Part shown: positions 12,261-23,984 of the stretch, one piece after another | Layout: every line of letters begins with the position of its first letter | Position numbering within the stretch: position 1 is the stretch's first letter | Assembly: GCF_036711975.1 (NCBI RefSeq) | Contig: NC_091972.1 | Coordinates: 38,879,001-38,943,000 of the forward strand | Reading direction: 5' to 3' | DNA: 64,000 bases | Source of the DNA: Onthophagus taurus | Taxonomy: Eukaryota; Arthropoda; Insecta; Coleoptera; Scarabaeidae | Translations under genes and position numbers: made by a program | Notes under the pieces: generated by a model | Databases searched by the model: none | Told to the model about the DNA's origin: nothing | What the model saw: the letters and a program-made list of their open reading frames with translations, nothing else

Positions 12261-13559
12261 AAACGGTTTTTGTTTATAAAAATCATTCAGATATGTATTA
12301 TTATCGTCAATTTCGAAATTATAATTGATTATATAAAAATGAAAGTCTTTGTTCAAATTCGTTTTCATATCTAATATTGACACATAAAATTGATTGATGA
12401 TTTTTTACTTACATTTTGATGATTCGTATCTATTCTTTTTCTTATAAATTACACTGCACCGTTCAAAAAATTGAAATGCATCTACTGGCGTCAAGTATGA
12501 AATAACCGGTCGTCACTTTAGGGAAGCTGTTGACAGGCTATAGCACTTTTAGTGACCTATTTGGCGTTATCTTTAACGGACTGAAATCCACTGACAGATG
12601 CAGAATGAGATACAACACCTTAGTATACTTCTTCGTACACTTCTACTAATCTTTAACGAAACTTTGGGTTCAATCCATTAAAGAGTGAGGAGGGCTGTTC
12701 TCATACAACGACTACTCACATATAGGTCGTTTTATTCCATTAAATAATCACCCCATTGTTTGTATTGTTAGTTTTTCAACCTAGTTATAGCAAATTTAAG
12801 TTTACTCAGCTATTTTATTGCTGTTTAGATTTATTTATTATAAAATATTCCTTTGAGTTTTAAAACATAAATGAGATCATTTTGATTTTAATTTTAATTT
12901 TATTGTTTTCAAAGTTAATAAATACATTTATAAATTAATGTTGTGTTTTATTTGTACATAGGTATGACCGGATTTTTTATGGCATAAACCCGGTGCAGTA
13001 ACCTCCACAGATTGCGTTATCTAAAATTGCTTCAACTTGCGCATTGGATTATTGCTTACCCAGTTTTGATATAGTATAGGCGAGATGGTTAGGATATCAA
13101 ACAATATTATCTATATGTACTTTATAAATATCGTTCCAGTCCAATTTCATCAGCATTTTCTTTAACACAGCTCGTACTGTGTTAAAACTGCAACTGGTCT
13201 CTTTGCATTCACCAATTTGTTTACTAACCGTATTGGTTTATTTATTAAAACGAACTTATATTTAAGTCGATTCAAAAAAAGGAAGAAAGAAACGTTTATC
13301 TTTGATATATTTTGTAGTGTAATGTTTCACCCAATACATTACGGTATAAAGAAAATCTAATAAAAATAGGAGATATTAATAAGATTTAAACAACTTGTCC
13401 TGGGTTACATAACTAAATTTTCCTGTATTTTTTCCTAATTCAAAACACCGACTTCCTGTATAAATCATGTAATTCATATTATTAAAATATTCATTAAAAA
13501 CTGTCTTCAATCAAATTAGATGATTAGTAGTCTCAATAATCACAACAAATTTAGCTTTA
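12261..13559. other. No gene seen; probable 5' region of the Penelope-like element
   Basis: Mixed AT-rich sequence without a supported coding frame. Part of it is more GC-balanced (about 12470-13200) and may be the 5' end or pseudo-LTR of the adjacent Penelope-like element, but no matching terminal copy was recognised by eye. Confidence 0.3.
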
Positions 13560-13629
13560 CAAGATACACAGGTACAAAGTAATTAATTAAACATTTTAAA
13601 AATAGGACAACAATAGGAAACATTTTTTA

Positions 13630-16047
13630 ATGAAGTGCAGAAGACACGGACTCCTTCCAACCCACATAAAAAATGGTAGCAAGAATGCTGTTGCCTTGTT
13701 GGACGAGGCAAGAGGAACCATCTCTCATAAAGTTAATGAGTTTAATATAAGGTTAGGAGCTAAGATTCTTAATTTTGAAATTCAAATTACTTGCTATGAT
13801 TTAAAAAAGGTTGATGAATCTATTGCGGAGCTAAAAAATAAATTGTACAATGTGTTACCCTCTCACATGTGTGGGGAATTTGAGATCAGATTAGCTTTTT
13901 CTTATTCAAAGATTTTTAATAGAGTAAAGTGCATTAATGTTAAAAAGTTTAATGTTTTAAAGAATAGTAATTTAAAAAATTCAAAAAAAATGTTTAATGA
14001 CAACAAGGGCTGGTTCGTCAATAATACATCTATCCAAATACCTGAAGATGTCAAAGATTTTTTGTCATTGGGACCTAAGTTTGGCTTAATCCCTGATGCC
14101 ACTACTTTGTCTGTTCCTAAGCTGTTGGCAGATGTAGAGTCTATAATTAAAGTTTTGCCTAGTAATTTACAAAACATAAAAAGAGCTCAAGTTACAAACA
14201 TTATGACTAATTTTCTTAATGGACACCAACACTTGAATAGTACCTAGCTGTTTTTGAAGAGGAGTTTGATCTCTACAAAAAGGTTTTTGAGTCTCGAAAG
14301 AGAGGACCCGATTCTTATATTAAGAGCAGATAAAGGACAGGTTACAGTAGCTATGTTTAAATCAGAATATATATCGAAGTCTTTAGACTTATTTAACGAT
14401 CAGTCCACTTACTGTATTTTGGATAGGGACCCCACTTTAAAGATACAAAACAGAAACAATAAATTTTCAAAAATTTTATTAGAAAGGGAATACATTGATA
14501 AGAGATTGTATAACAGCCTTAGATGTCACAATGGTGTCATTCCCAAATATTATGGGTTGCCGAAGATCCACAAGGTGAACTGTCCTTTGAGACCCATCAT
14601 ATCTTTTGTGGGTTCCCCCACATATCACTTGTCAGAGTTCCTGTCAGGTATTCTGAAACTTTCTTTTAGTGAGAGAACTTCCTACAATATCAAGGATACT
14701 TTCTCTTTTGTAGAGAAAATTAGGGATATAAAACTCCTAACTTTATGCTTATCTCACTTGATGTGGTGTCTCTCTTCACCAACATACCTCTCAACTTGGT
14801 GAGAGATATATTGTTACAAAATTGGGACCTAGTAAGTTCTGTCACTCCTATTGATATGGATTTGTTTTTACAATTGATAGTGTTCTTGTTTGAGTCTTCG
14901 GTATTTACTTTCAATGATGTTATTTACAGTCAAAAATTTGGCACTCCAATGGGAAGTCCTTTGAGCCCCATCTTGGCCACTATGGTGATGGATCATCTTC
15001 TCGATCAATGTAGGTATTCCTTTGTTGGGTTTTTCTCTTCCTTTTATCTACAAGTATGTGGACGATATAATTTGCGCTGTACCTGTCGACTGCATCGACG
15101 ATGTTATGGATGTGTTCAACAACTTTGATAGTCATTTACAGTTCACGGTTGAAACTGAATCTAACTCTAGTGTTCCTTTTCTCGATACTATTGTTATAAG
15201 AAATTTAGATCAAACTATTAGTTTAAATTGGTGTACTAAGCCAACATATTCGGGGAGATATATCAACTTTCATTCAAACCATCCTCTCAATCAGAAACTG
15301 AACACTGTGGTTGCTATGGTTAACCGTGTCAGATCCATCTCTGATGTCCGCTTTCTTGACTCTAACCTAAAAAAGCTCCGGGATATATTCGTCAACAACG
15401 GGTATCCGATAGGTCTAGTTAATAGAATTCTTTATCATAATGGTACTTACCATCGTAATATTAGTCAACCTTCTGAGGGTGACGACCAACACGACATATC
15501 TAGCCTCCCTGGCCCCCGGACCCACTTTGTTAAGATTCCCTTCGTCCCCAGGCTGACTGATAAACTTGTTTCAGTTCTGAGGTGTGACTCGGTTAGGTTT
15601 GCTAAATGCAATTCTTTGCCTTTATCCACCTGTTTTTCAAGGACTAAGGATCTGGTTCCTAAAGGTTTACAATCTAATGTTATTTATAGGGTTCCTTGCA
15701 ATAATTGCGAAAAAACCTACATAGGCACTACCAGTCAGTATTTTGATGCTAGGATCAAACAACATAAACGTGATTGTCAATCTAGAGATGAAAACAAGAG
15801 TGCGTTGGTTCATCACCATGTTCTCAGTGGTCACCATTTTAATTTTGAGAATTCTCAGATTGTTGATAAGGAATCAATTTATTCAAAGAGATTGTTCTTA
15901 GAGATGTTTTACATCAATAAAGAGGTTAATTCCTTAAACTTCAGAACTGACACCCAGAACCTTAGTTCTATTTACAGTTACCTTGTTATGAAGAACTGGG
16001 GTAGAAGGGATCAAACATCGATTGAGGGTGATTCTTTGGTTTTCTAG
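13630..16047 (+). pseudogene. PLE reverse transcriptase / GIY-YIG endonuclease, broken
   Basis: Segments in order: N-terminal PLE region (13630-14247), ending at a TAG after which the same frame continues; RT fingers with LRADKGQVTV and KYYGLPKIHK (14254-14750); palm with SLDVVSLFTNIP and GTPMGSPLSPILATMVMD (14745-15010); the YVDDI catalytic motif and RT end, then the GIY-YIG domain with VIYRVPCNNCEKTYIGT and ARIKQHKRDC (15022-16047). Two frameshifts (near 14745 and 15010) and one internal stop break the frame. Key catalytic residues are still readable, so the copy is fairly young. PLEs move by target-primed reverse transcription. Confidence 0.85.
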
Positions 16048-16503
16048 TTCTTTTTCGGTTTTTGTTTCCTTTTTCATAATTTCAATTTTATTCCCCCTCT
16101 CAACGCCACCTAGTGGTTACTTTTGGTGTATTTGGTGTTTTGCCGTGATGACGGTTGGCCAGCCTTGTTTCTTTCCAGTTTTTGTGGTATAAAAAACTTA
16201 CGTGACTTATTGCGTCTTAACTTTTAACGAAAAATTTTAACGTGTTCTCTTTGTAAGTAATACTTATTTTAATGGTTTCAAAATTAACTTTGTAATGATT
16301 TTTAGTATCTTTTGATCTTTAATTACTCATCTTTAGTGAATTATTAGAAGTATAGTTTTTATAAGATATGTCTAGTGCTCAAAGTTTGCGACCTCATGTT
16401 TAGCTTTGGTTCGGTTCCTTTATGCAATCCATTTTTGTAAGTTGTTCAATTGTTTGCTTGTTAACTATTGTAACTTTTGTTTTCTCAATATTGTAGTTAC
16501 CTC

Positions 16504-16532
16504 TGAAGAAGGAAAAATAAAATTTCCGAAAG
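16504..16532 (+). ncRNA. Hammerhead-like core in the PLE tail (tentative)
   Basis: CTGAAGA (16504-16510) is followed by a GGAAA/TTTCC hairpin (16512-16528) and then GAAA (16529-16532). This is the order of conserved hammerhead ribozyme core elements, and PLEs are known to carry hammerhead motifs. An extra A before stem II and unresolved stems I and III keep this tentative. Confidence 0.3.
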
Positions 16533-16610
16533 CTCGGTAAAGATAAAAGGAAGCCTCTTTTCAATTATCTAGCCTTTGTCGTGTTGGTCGTGTATCCCAA
16601 TAAACTACTT

Positions 16611-17585
16611 TAGTAATACCTTTTGAGAAACTTTTCCAATAGATTTTCTGCATTATCGAGCTATTATTGTGTTTAATGTAAAACGCCTAGATTCTTGTGT
16701 ACACACTGTAAATACAAAATTAAAAGCTTGTCACTAGAAAAGTTTTTAAACATTACAAGAAGGATACAAGGTGACGAAATAAAGGAATGCCTAGATATTC
16801 TAGGAAACTTGGGACAATGTGGAATGGTTTGCGAGACATTGACGACAAAATGAAACACGCAGCACTATGTGAGAGATCAAAAACGACTGCAGGAAAGATA
16901 AAACCAAGTACCTTAACCACATATGTCTAGAAATAGAATAACCCACATACAAAAACGAAACCAGTGATATGTTCAAGAAAAATAGACACTTCAAAACAGG
17001 GAGCAATAAGATCCGAGGATGGTGTACTACTAGTGTCAACAAATAGCAACCGAGATAACCAACAGCAAAGAATAGAGCATAAGGAAAGGGAGTTATCACT
17101 TATGAGAGAAGCACTTATATGCTACAGTCAGGAAATTAAAACTTAGCAACATCGTGGCTGAAATGATAACAGCACTAAGAGACCCATAATCGATGTTATG
17201 CACAGAATATGCCAGCTGATTTAGGATCTGGGTGGATGGCCCGAGAACTGGACTAAATCGATATATGCCCCACTCCTTAAACAAGAGGTATGTGACAATT
17301 ATCATAATGCAAAGTCTGTAAAGCATTAGTCTGATTTTCAGTAAATCTAAGATTGCAAACGTACCTATTCTGCATTATGCAGAATCCCCAGAGAATATAT
17401 TTGTAATGCTATAGGTTCAAATTTTGCGTATGCAGAATTACGAGACTGCAGAGTCCGTACCTTTCAAGTCTGTAAAACAAAAAAACAAATTTTTACAACG
17501 TCTTAAACTGAAAGCCATGTTTCATAAAACGGGCAAAGAAAAGCAACCGTTCAAGTTGTTTCTGAGATGAAGTTTCCATTTGTGA
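16611..17585. other. Unassigned repeat-like DNA
   Basis: Moderately GC-balanced sequence with short broken frames on both strands. Probably old transposon or retrogene debris. No family recognised. Confidence 0.3.
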
Positions 17586-17589
17586 AAAA

Positions 17590-18035
17590 TAAGATGTCGA
17601 ATTGACTATAACAGAAAGTGAAAGTGACGAAAACGAATTTGGATGCGATCTAGAATAATCGTCTATGTCTAGAGGAAGTTAAGGCGAAAACGAATCTGTC
17701 GACAAAATAGAAGAATTATATGTAACAAGAAGTAATGCAGACGATGACAATGAATCAGGCGACGAACTTCCAGAATTGCCTATAATAAGAGTGAAGACGA
17801 TGAAAATGAATCTAGAGACGAATTGGAAGAATGGTCCATGACAAGAGGCAGTGGAGATCCCCAAAATAAATCTGATGACAACCTACAAGAATCATCTACA
17901 ACGAGTGGAAATGAAGATGTGAATACTTTGAAGATGACAAAATCCAAGTTCAACGAAGAAATGCTGAAGGGAATAGTTTTCCACAAGAAGATGACGGGTT
18001 ATCAAGGGAAGTTTATGGTGAAATCTTATATTTGA
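17590..18035 (+). pseudogene. Broken frame of acidic (Asp/Glu/Ser-rich) ~20-residue repeats
   Basis: Imperfect units of about 60-63 bp (gaagacgatgaaaatgaatc, gcagacgatgacaatgaatc, ggagatccccaaaataaatc) encode acidic repeats such as D-D-D-N-E-S-G-D-E-L. Stops and frame changes interrupt them. An intact stretch of 70 codons remains at 17823-18035. It may be the acidic N-terminal part of a transposase, or a retrocopy; no partner domain was found. Confidence 0.3.
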
Positions 18036-18292
18036 AAGCGATCAAGAAATATCAGGAGATACCACGAACTATCAGAAAAATAGTAATGATTTGATAATGA
18101 TTTTGAAAAATGAGATGAGTACGAGGCTGACTTTGACAACGAATCTGAAACAAGTGAGTATTATGGACACATAGAAGAAAGGAACGGTGACGATTATCAA
18201 GAAGTAAGTTGAAGAATGGCTTATATCATCTACTTATGAAAGTTTGCGTGAGGTTGCATATTGATTTTCACTAAGCTGCTTTGCATCTAAAA

Positions 18293-18350
18293 CAGCGTTT
18301 CTCAACCTGTGGAGCGCCATAACTCTACGTGGGGGGCGCCAGTACATCAA
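18293..18350. mobile_element. hAT-type terminus-like sequence
   Basis: The sequence cagcgtttctcaacctgtgg followed by ggggggcgcc resembles the termini of hAT elements and their MITEs. It may be the outer end of the hAT relic at 19655-20985. No matching opposite end was found. Confidence 0.4.
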
Positions 18351-18843
18351 AAGGAAAAAAAACGATAATCACTAATAAAAAAAATTAATTAGTAGTTTAA
18401 TAGCACGTTTGAACTAATATACTATTTGATTGTTATAAATATGATTGTATCAGTAGGTACTGTCAAATGCCAAATGAAATTAATAATAAACTCATCAGTA
18501 CTAAATTAAAAGTAGCTTTAATAATTATTAGTGACTCCTTTGGGCCTGCCTCGCACAGCAAAGTTTTTCAAAGGAAGTGTTAACCTTTGGAAAGAGGTTT
18601 AAAATGTTCCGACATTTCTCCGCCTTTGTCAATTTGATAATAGAATAACGCATAAAAACAAGAGTTCGTGGAATTGCTTATGTCGGTATTTTCAGAATAT
18701 CGCTTTCAGAGACTTAATTGGTTGAAGTGTTTTAAAATGTAACAAGTAAAACAAAATTTGCATAAAAACTGCTTGGCAACAAATTCTGAATTCATTTAAT
18801 CGTTTTACATTAAGGCAAAGTGTTTAAACTAAGTCATTAAATC

Positions 18844-19640
18844 ATGAATACTCTAAGTGTGGCAGAAAAAGGCGAAATGATTTTTGTTTATGGAGAAAAT
18901 GGCAGAAAAGTTGCTTTGTATCGAGAACCTTTTCCTGATCGAAATACGTCTTCGAGAAGTACCTTTTACAGAGTTGTGAATGATTTCACTAACACTAGAA
19001 ATGTGGAATCAAGAAAAAGAACTCGGCCAGCAACTGTGACTACTGAAGAAAAGGAAATTGCGGTATTAGCTAGCGTTGAGGTAAATCCTCAAGTTACCAT
19101 TCCACGACTTGCAATTGACGCCGGAATATCGAAGATCAGCATTTTAAGAATATTAAAGCGCAACAAGTATCACCCATACTACATTTCATTGCATCAACAG
19201 CTTTATGGAGGTGATTTTGAAAATAGATTAATATTTTGTCAATGGGCACAAGAACGAATACGGTTGGACGTCAATTTTTTTGGTAACATGCTATTCTCGG
19301 ATGAGTCTACTTTTACAAACAAAGGACAAGTCAATAGACATAACATGCACTATTGGAGCGTTGAAAATCTGAGATGGTTGCGTGAAATAGAACATCAACG
19401 ACCTTAGTCGGTTAATGTTTGGTGTGGCATAATTGGTGATAAATTGATCGGTCTATACTTTATTGATGGTATGCTGAATGTGGAGAAGTACCAAAATTTT
19501 TAGATGACGTCTTACCAACCTGACTTGTAGATTTGAGCAGGGAAGAAAGACAAAATATGTGGCTGCAAAATGATGGGTGTCCAGCACATTTTTCACATAT
19601 TGCACGTGAAGATTTAGATCGGGATTATGCTGGGCGATGA
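18844..19640 (+). pseudogene. IS630/Tc1-type DDE transposase relic with N-terminal helix-turn-helix
   Basis: An open frame of 187 codons (18844-19407) starts MNTLSVAEKGEMIFVYGENG. It continues through an HTH region (VTIPRLAIDAGISKISILRI) to the first catalytic motif, FSDESTF. After a TAG the reading continues as VNVWCGIIGDKLIG...YFIDG, and after another stop as MWLQNDGCPAHFS (second catalytic Asp), ending near RDYAGR. This matches insect transposases annotated as Tc3-like with a DUF4817-type N-terminus. At least two stops inactivate it and the C-terminus is missing. It abuts or interrupts the hAT relic. Confidence 0.7.
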
Positions 19641-19654
19641 ATTAGAAGGAGAGG

Positions 19655-20985
19655 TCTAATTTCAAAAACACGGAAACATGAAAGACCGGATAAGAAATGC
19701 ATGCAGACTGGGGAAATATTTGAACATTTCTAAGAAAATACGGCTTCGCAAAGGTAGGATGTTGAAAATGGCAATAATATACGAAATGCTCTTGTTTTCC
19801 CTTTTGATTTTGCCGTTTGCAGTAAAGTCTATGAAGATTTCTTCTTCTGTACTTGACAGACCTTCGGGAATAGTTTGAAATGGATCCCTAACCCACTCGT
19901 AACTTGCTAACAATTTGTCGTCAGCAAGAAAATGCTCTTTAAAATGTTATTCTTACAATACTGTTATTCTTCGTTGTATGTTTTGACACACTCATTCATA
20001 TTTGCAAACATTTCTAGTTTTTTTTGTTTCACATTTCTGCTCCAACTTTCTACAAAAAGCTGTCAGTATTTTATCACTGCTGTCCAACATATATGTGTTT
20101 GTTCCTTGGAGTTGTAGATTCAGGATATTTAATTTCCCGAATATGTCTACCAAGTAACTCAATTTCATCACAAATAAAGCTTACCCAAACTTTTCGGCTT
20201 CCGGGCGGTTTTCCTCCTCTAGAAAAGGGGCAATTTCTTCTTTTAATTCATAAACACGTTGTAGAAATTTCCCAGGCGGTAACCATCTCGCCTCGCAACA
20301 AAATAGCAACGAAGAATGTTCTGCAGCCATATCTTTGCAAACTGCATTAAAGATTCTTGATTTTAGTTGTCTCATTTATATATAATTTACTACAGTTTCA
20401 ACCGTCGTTAGCACAATGTTGAGACCAGGACTCATTTCTTTGCAAGCCAGAACCACTCTGTGGATCATGCAATGGGCCCAGACACATTGTGGAGATTTTT
20501 GTTTCAGTCCTTGTACACTTTGGAATCTTCCAGGCATTGTACGAGCACCATCGGTGCATATTCCAACGCAATTCTTCGTCTCTATGTTTGCCTCATTAAT
20601 AAAATCATTTAAGATATCATACCAAGGTAGTGCTGTTGATTTGAGTTCTATAGGTTTGTAGAAAAGTAGTTCTTTTACTGTCGATATAACATCACAAAAT
20701 CGGACATAGGCAATTAAATGAAAACAATTCGTCACGCAACGTTTCAAGAAGCTGATACTGTATATCTTCGGCTATATCACCAATTCGGCCACAACAGTAT
20801 CATTTGAAAGAGATATGGATTGCAATTGTTTGGCAAAATTATTTCCAAACATAGTTTCTACAATCTCCACCTCAGCTGGTAGAATAAGGTCTTCACCAAT
20901 GGTATGAGCCTTTTTACATCTGACTATTTTATACAATACTTTGTAAGAGGCAAGTAAAGCTTCCTGTTTGCTCTTCATATGTCTA
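19655..20985 (-). pseudogene. hAT transposase relic (ZBED/SCAND3-like)
   Basis: Minus-strand fragments follow the hAT transposase order. 20978-20772 carries KSKQEALLASYKVLYKIVRCKKAHTIGE; 20747-20376 carries the core CVGICTDGARTMPG and WAHCMIHRVVLA; 20375-20181 carries CCEARWLPPGKFLQRVYELK; 19913-19662 carries WVRDPFQTIPEGLSSTEEE, then the Y-F-P-S-L region near the dimerisation domain. Frameshifts separate the pieces and the C-terminal end is lost. The relatives are insect and vertebrate hAT-derived ZBED/FAM200-type proteins. Not functional. Confidence 0.8.
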
Positions 20986-20989
20986 CTGC

Positions 20990-21303
20990 CAAAATTTTAT
21001 TAGGGCCAAAATTTTCAACATATAATATACATCGTATTTTATTATTACACCCTCTCATGATTAAGACAATAACTCACTCTTTTTCAGCAAAAACCGTCTT
21101 AGAAAAACGATATACTTAGCAGAACTTTGCAAAACACATCAAATTCCTAACAACTTTAATTTTTATTACTACGGTATACCATTTAGAAGTAAATGATGAT
21201 TGATTTAAAGAACTTAACTATAATTTTTAAATGAAATGTACAAAATAGTTAAAAATATTTATTATAAGTAAAAAAAAAGAGAAATATAATAAAAAAATTA
21301 AAA
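20990..21303. other. Spacer, 3' flank of gene C
   Basis: AT-rich, no gene. A poly-A-rich minus-strand 3' untranslated region of gene C probably lies in the right part. Confidence 0.4.
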
Positions 21304-22640
21304 TTAATAATCGCCGTCGTTATCATCTTCATCTTCTTCTATTCCATTTTCATCTGCTTCATTATTATTGTTATTATCATTATTATTATTATTAGAATTT
21401 TCAGGAGCGACAACTAAAATTGTAAAAAAAAAAATAAATAAAATGTTACATCTACTTAAATAAATTCTTTACCTTCAGGTGTTCGAGGTTGTCCTGGTAA
21501 ATCTTGTCCAGTGCCATAATTAAATTGTGGAACTTGCAAATTATTATAACTAGAAACACTTCCAGGATAAAATTGGTTATTTGGATTATAAAAATTATTC
21601 GTTGGATTTTGCGATACTTGATTAGGTTGGTTAGGAATTCCCGCCCATGTTGCAGGATAATTATTTCCCACGCACGTTACAAAAGGATAAGTCGACGTTT
21701 GTTGACATCCTTGAGGAATTTGCGATGGATAATAATTATAATTTTGCGGAAAGATTTGTGGGTATTGTTGGGGATATACTTGTGGATAAACTTGCGGATA
21801 TTTTTGTGGGTATTGCAGATAATTAGGATAATTTTGAATTTGTTGATAATTATTATAATTCGGAAATATAACAGGATAATTTTGCGGGATATATTGTTGT
21901 CGTGGAATTTGTGGAACATTTCCAACCGAGTATTGTGGCGGTTTTTCGGGGTAATTCGCACATTCCTTACCACAATATCTTTGTTTTTCTCGATAACATT
22001 TTTTATTATCATAGGGATCACACAATTCGATTAAAATTTCACAACAACGTTCTTCCTTTTGATCTTCACTCTTTGATTCGTTTAAATCGTAGACATTCGG
22101 AGCAGTTATATTTAAATTATTATAATTTGTTGTATTTATTTTAACCGGCATATCGATTATATTTGTGTTATTAATTTTATTGTGAAGATTAATAACTGTC
22201 GTTATATTTGTTTGCTGTTTATTATTCGTTGTAATAATTTCTTTTTTATCTATTGAACTTAAACAAGACGATCTACAATTTCTAGTACAACTCGGAGTGT
22301 AACATTTTTTATGGCACATTTTATGGCAACAATAAGATGTTTCACAAATTTCGTGTTCTTCGCGAATTTCTCGATTACAACAAGAACTACAGCGCGTTGT
22401 ACAAGAATTATTCGAACAATAATTACAATTACATTCTCCACAGTGAGTGTTTCCACTTTCCGGTTTTGAACTACAATGGGATCTTTTCATTCTTTTATGC
22501 ATACAAATTTCAATCGATTCCCCGTAATGTCTTTTACATTTTCTGATGGCGTGCTCTCTAAATTCATCGCAATCATAACTTTTTACTTCTATAATTATTA
22601 TTAATGTAATCAATAAGATAAAAAATAGTTTAGGGAACAT
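21304..22640 (-). CDS. Gene C: secreted cysteine-rich protein with Tyr/Pro/Gln-rich repeat region
   Basis: Two coding exons (22640-21473 and 21413-21304, phase-1 junction, GT/AG) give 425 residues. Signal peptide 1-21; Cys at 24, 35, 46 and 56 (x10, x10, x9) with R-M-K-R before the last; dense Cys cluster 67-126 (CGECNCNYC, SSCC, CCHKMCHKKC); NITTVINLHNKINNTN from 145 and TNYNN; the second module CC-x6-C-x7-C-x7-CG-x2-C (199-227); a long Tyr/Pro/Gln/Asn region with Y-P-Q-V-Y-P-Q repeats (about 236-310); C-x7-PFVTC (312-323); and an Asn-rich then acidic tail ending D-D-N-D-G-D-Y. The splice acceptor cttttaag abuts the ATG. Closest paralogue is gene B. Predicted secreted, possibly cleaved after R-x-K-R. 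Function unknown; the tail composition would suit a structural or matrix protein (speculative). Confidence 0.85.
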
Positions 22641-22815
22641 CTTAAAAGAAAATTATTATTAATAACTGTGTTAATTAAGTCATAATGTTTAAGAATTACC
22701 GTTTTTTATAAATCCAATGTGGATAAAACACTTAAAAAACGCACTAAATTAACTCTCATCGGCAACTTTTTCGAACCGTCAATGATCAATTTCATTGAGT
22801 AAGGGGTATTTATGC
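22641..22815 (-). promoter_or_regulatory. Gene C leader: 59-nt 5'UTR intron and TATA-like box
   Basis: On the minus strand a gcATAAATAcccc sequence (about 22816-22808) stands upstream of a leader exon. That exon ends at 22700 with donor g|gtaattc. The intron 22699-22641 ends cttttaag directly before the ATG. Donor, acceptor and position correspond to those of gene D. Confidence 0.5.
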
Positions 22816-23384
22816 TCAAAGAGAAACAGATAAAAATGTTCTTATTTAGAGAAGATTGGGAAAAGATTATGTTTTAAGATAGCTCTAATTACATTTAACT
22901 GATTTTTTTTGGTAGTTGCGACAATTAATTTCGTTAAGTTTGATATTTTCAAAAATGTGTAATAACAAATTGAGAAATGTTTGTTTTAGCATTAACCAAA
23001 TAAAAAAATTTGTGTTGTAAAGTAGATTTTTATCATAAGAAACATCGAAGAAAATTCATTCAATTATTTATATATTTTATTAATTTTTACAAAATAATAT
23101 TGCCATTATTTACAAGAACACTCACGAAAGTTTAAATTTCTGGAAACGATATTGGATAATCATGGAAGTCTGGATACAGATATTAACTGCAGTTATTTAC
23201 TGCACGGAAAGCAGTATTTCTTAAAAAGAAAAAGTTCCAAATTAAAAATTTGTAAAATTGTTTTGTACTTAAAAGTCACAAAGGTTAAAATCAAAGATTA
23301 TTGCTATGAAAATAAAGATGTTATGAAGAATAGAGACATAACAACTACAGATAGAATGAAATTATTTGAGCAATACTCAATTTG
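22816..23384. other. 5' flank of gene C, no gene supported
   Basis: AT-rich. A frame of 81 codons on the plus strand (23152-23397) is Lys-rich, of low complexity and without family features; I do not call it a gene. Confidence 0.35.
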
Positions 23385-23800
23385 GAACCAATATTAACCA
23401 AAATACAAGAGAGCCAACTTAGATGATTTGGACATCTGGAAAGAACGGGCGAAAACAACCTGGTCAAACAGATGTGGGAGACAGGATTGGATAAAAGGAG
23501 GAAGAGAGAAAAACTAAGAAAGGGCCAATATAGGCAATGATGGCCTATATGTAAAGAATATCTAAAGCCATAAAGGCCTGCAATTAGCTGAGGACAAAAC
23601 AGAACTGGTTACATTGAAGAACAGGAGAAGATTAAAAACAATGGATATAAAGGTTTTTGTGGACAAAATCTGCGTCTGATGGATGACATAAAAATGGCGA
23701 TCGACAGTGCGGCCAAACTATACTACAATCTAATATGACTTATTCCCAAAAGTTTGATGCTCGTAAATATCTTTTGACAATAGTTGCGGGATCGATCTCG
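23385..23800 (+). pseudogene. LINE (non-LTR) reverse transcriptase fragments
   Basis: Two short plus-strand conceptual pieces look like LINE ORF2 debris. One is QLR*FGHLERTGENN, like the RLRWFGHV motif after many RT domains. The other is AEDKTELVTLKNRRRLK with IKMAIDSAAKLYYNL, like the RT thumb of R1/I-type elements. Stops are frequent. Confidence 0.5.
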
Positions 23801-23984
23801 TTTTACACGGCTCCGGCATAGAAAGATGCCCTTAAATTTAGAAAAAAGTGTGGATATGCTAAAGTACTGGCATAGCGCAACAAAAACTGGCAAATCAGAG
23901 GCGAACATTGAATGCAAAACATACAGTGGTTGTACCATTAGTGACAAGAGCGGTGGGATATATATTTGAAATATAGAAACATCA

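Larger units (their letters stand above)
13560..16610 (+). mobile_element. Penelope-like retroelement (PLE), decayed
   Basis: The body contains a Penelope-type reverse transcriptase followed by a GIY-YIG endonuclease, the order found only in endonuclease-bearing PLEs. It is followed by a ~0.55-kb 3' tail containing ctctgaagaaggaaa and ccgaaagctcgg. Borders are approximate: no target duplication was identified. Confidence 0.75.

Noticed and set aside
21504-22034. Long Ile/Arg-rich frame of 176 codons on the plus strand
   Set aside because: It is the antisense shadow of gene C, whose Asn/Tyr codons read as Ile/Leu on the other strand. No domain, no splice logic.
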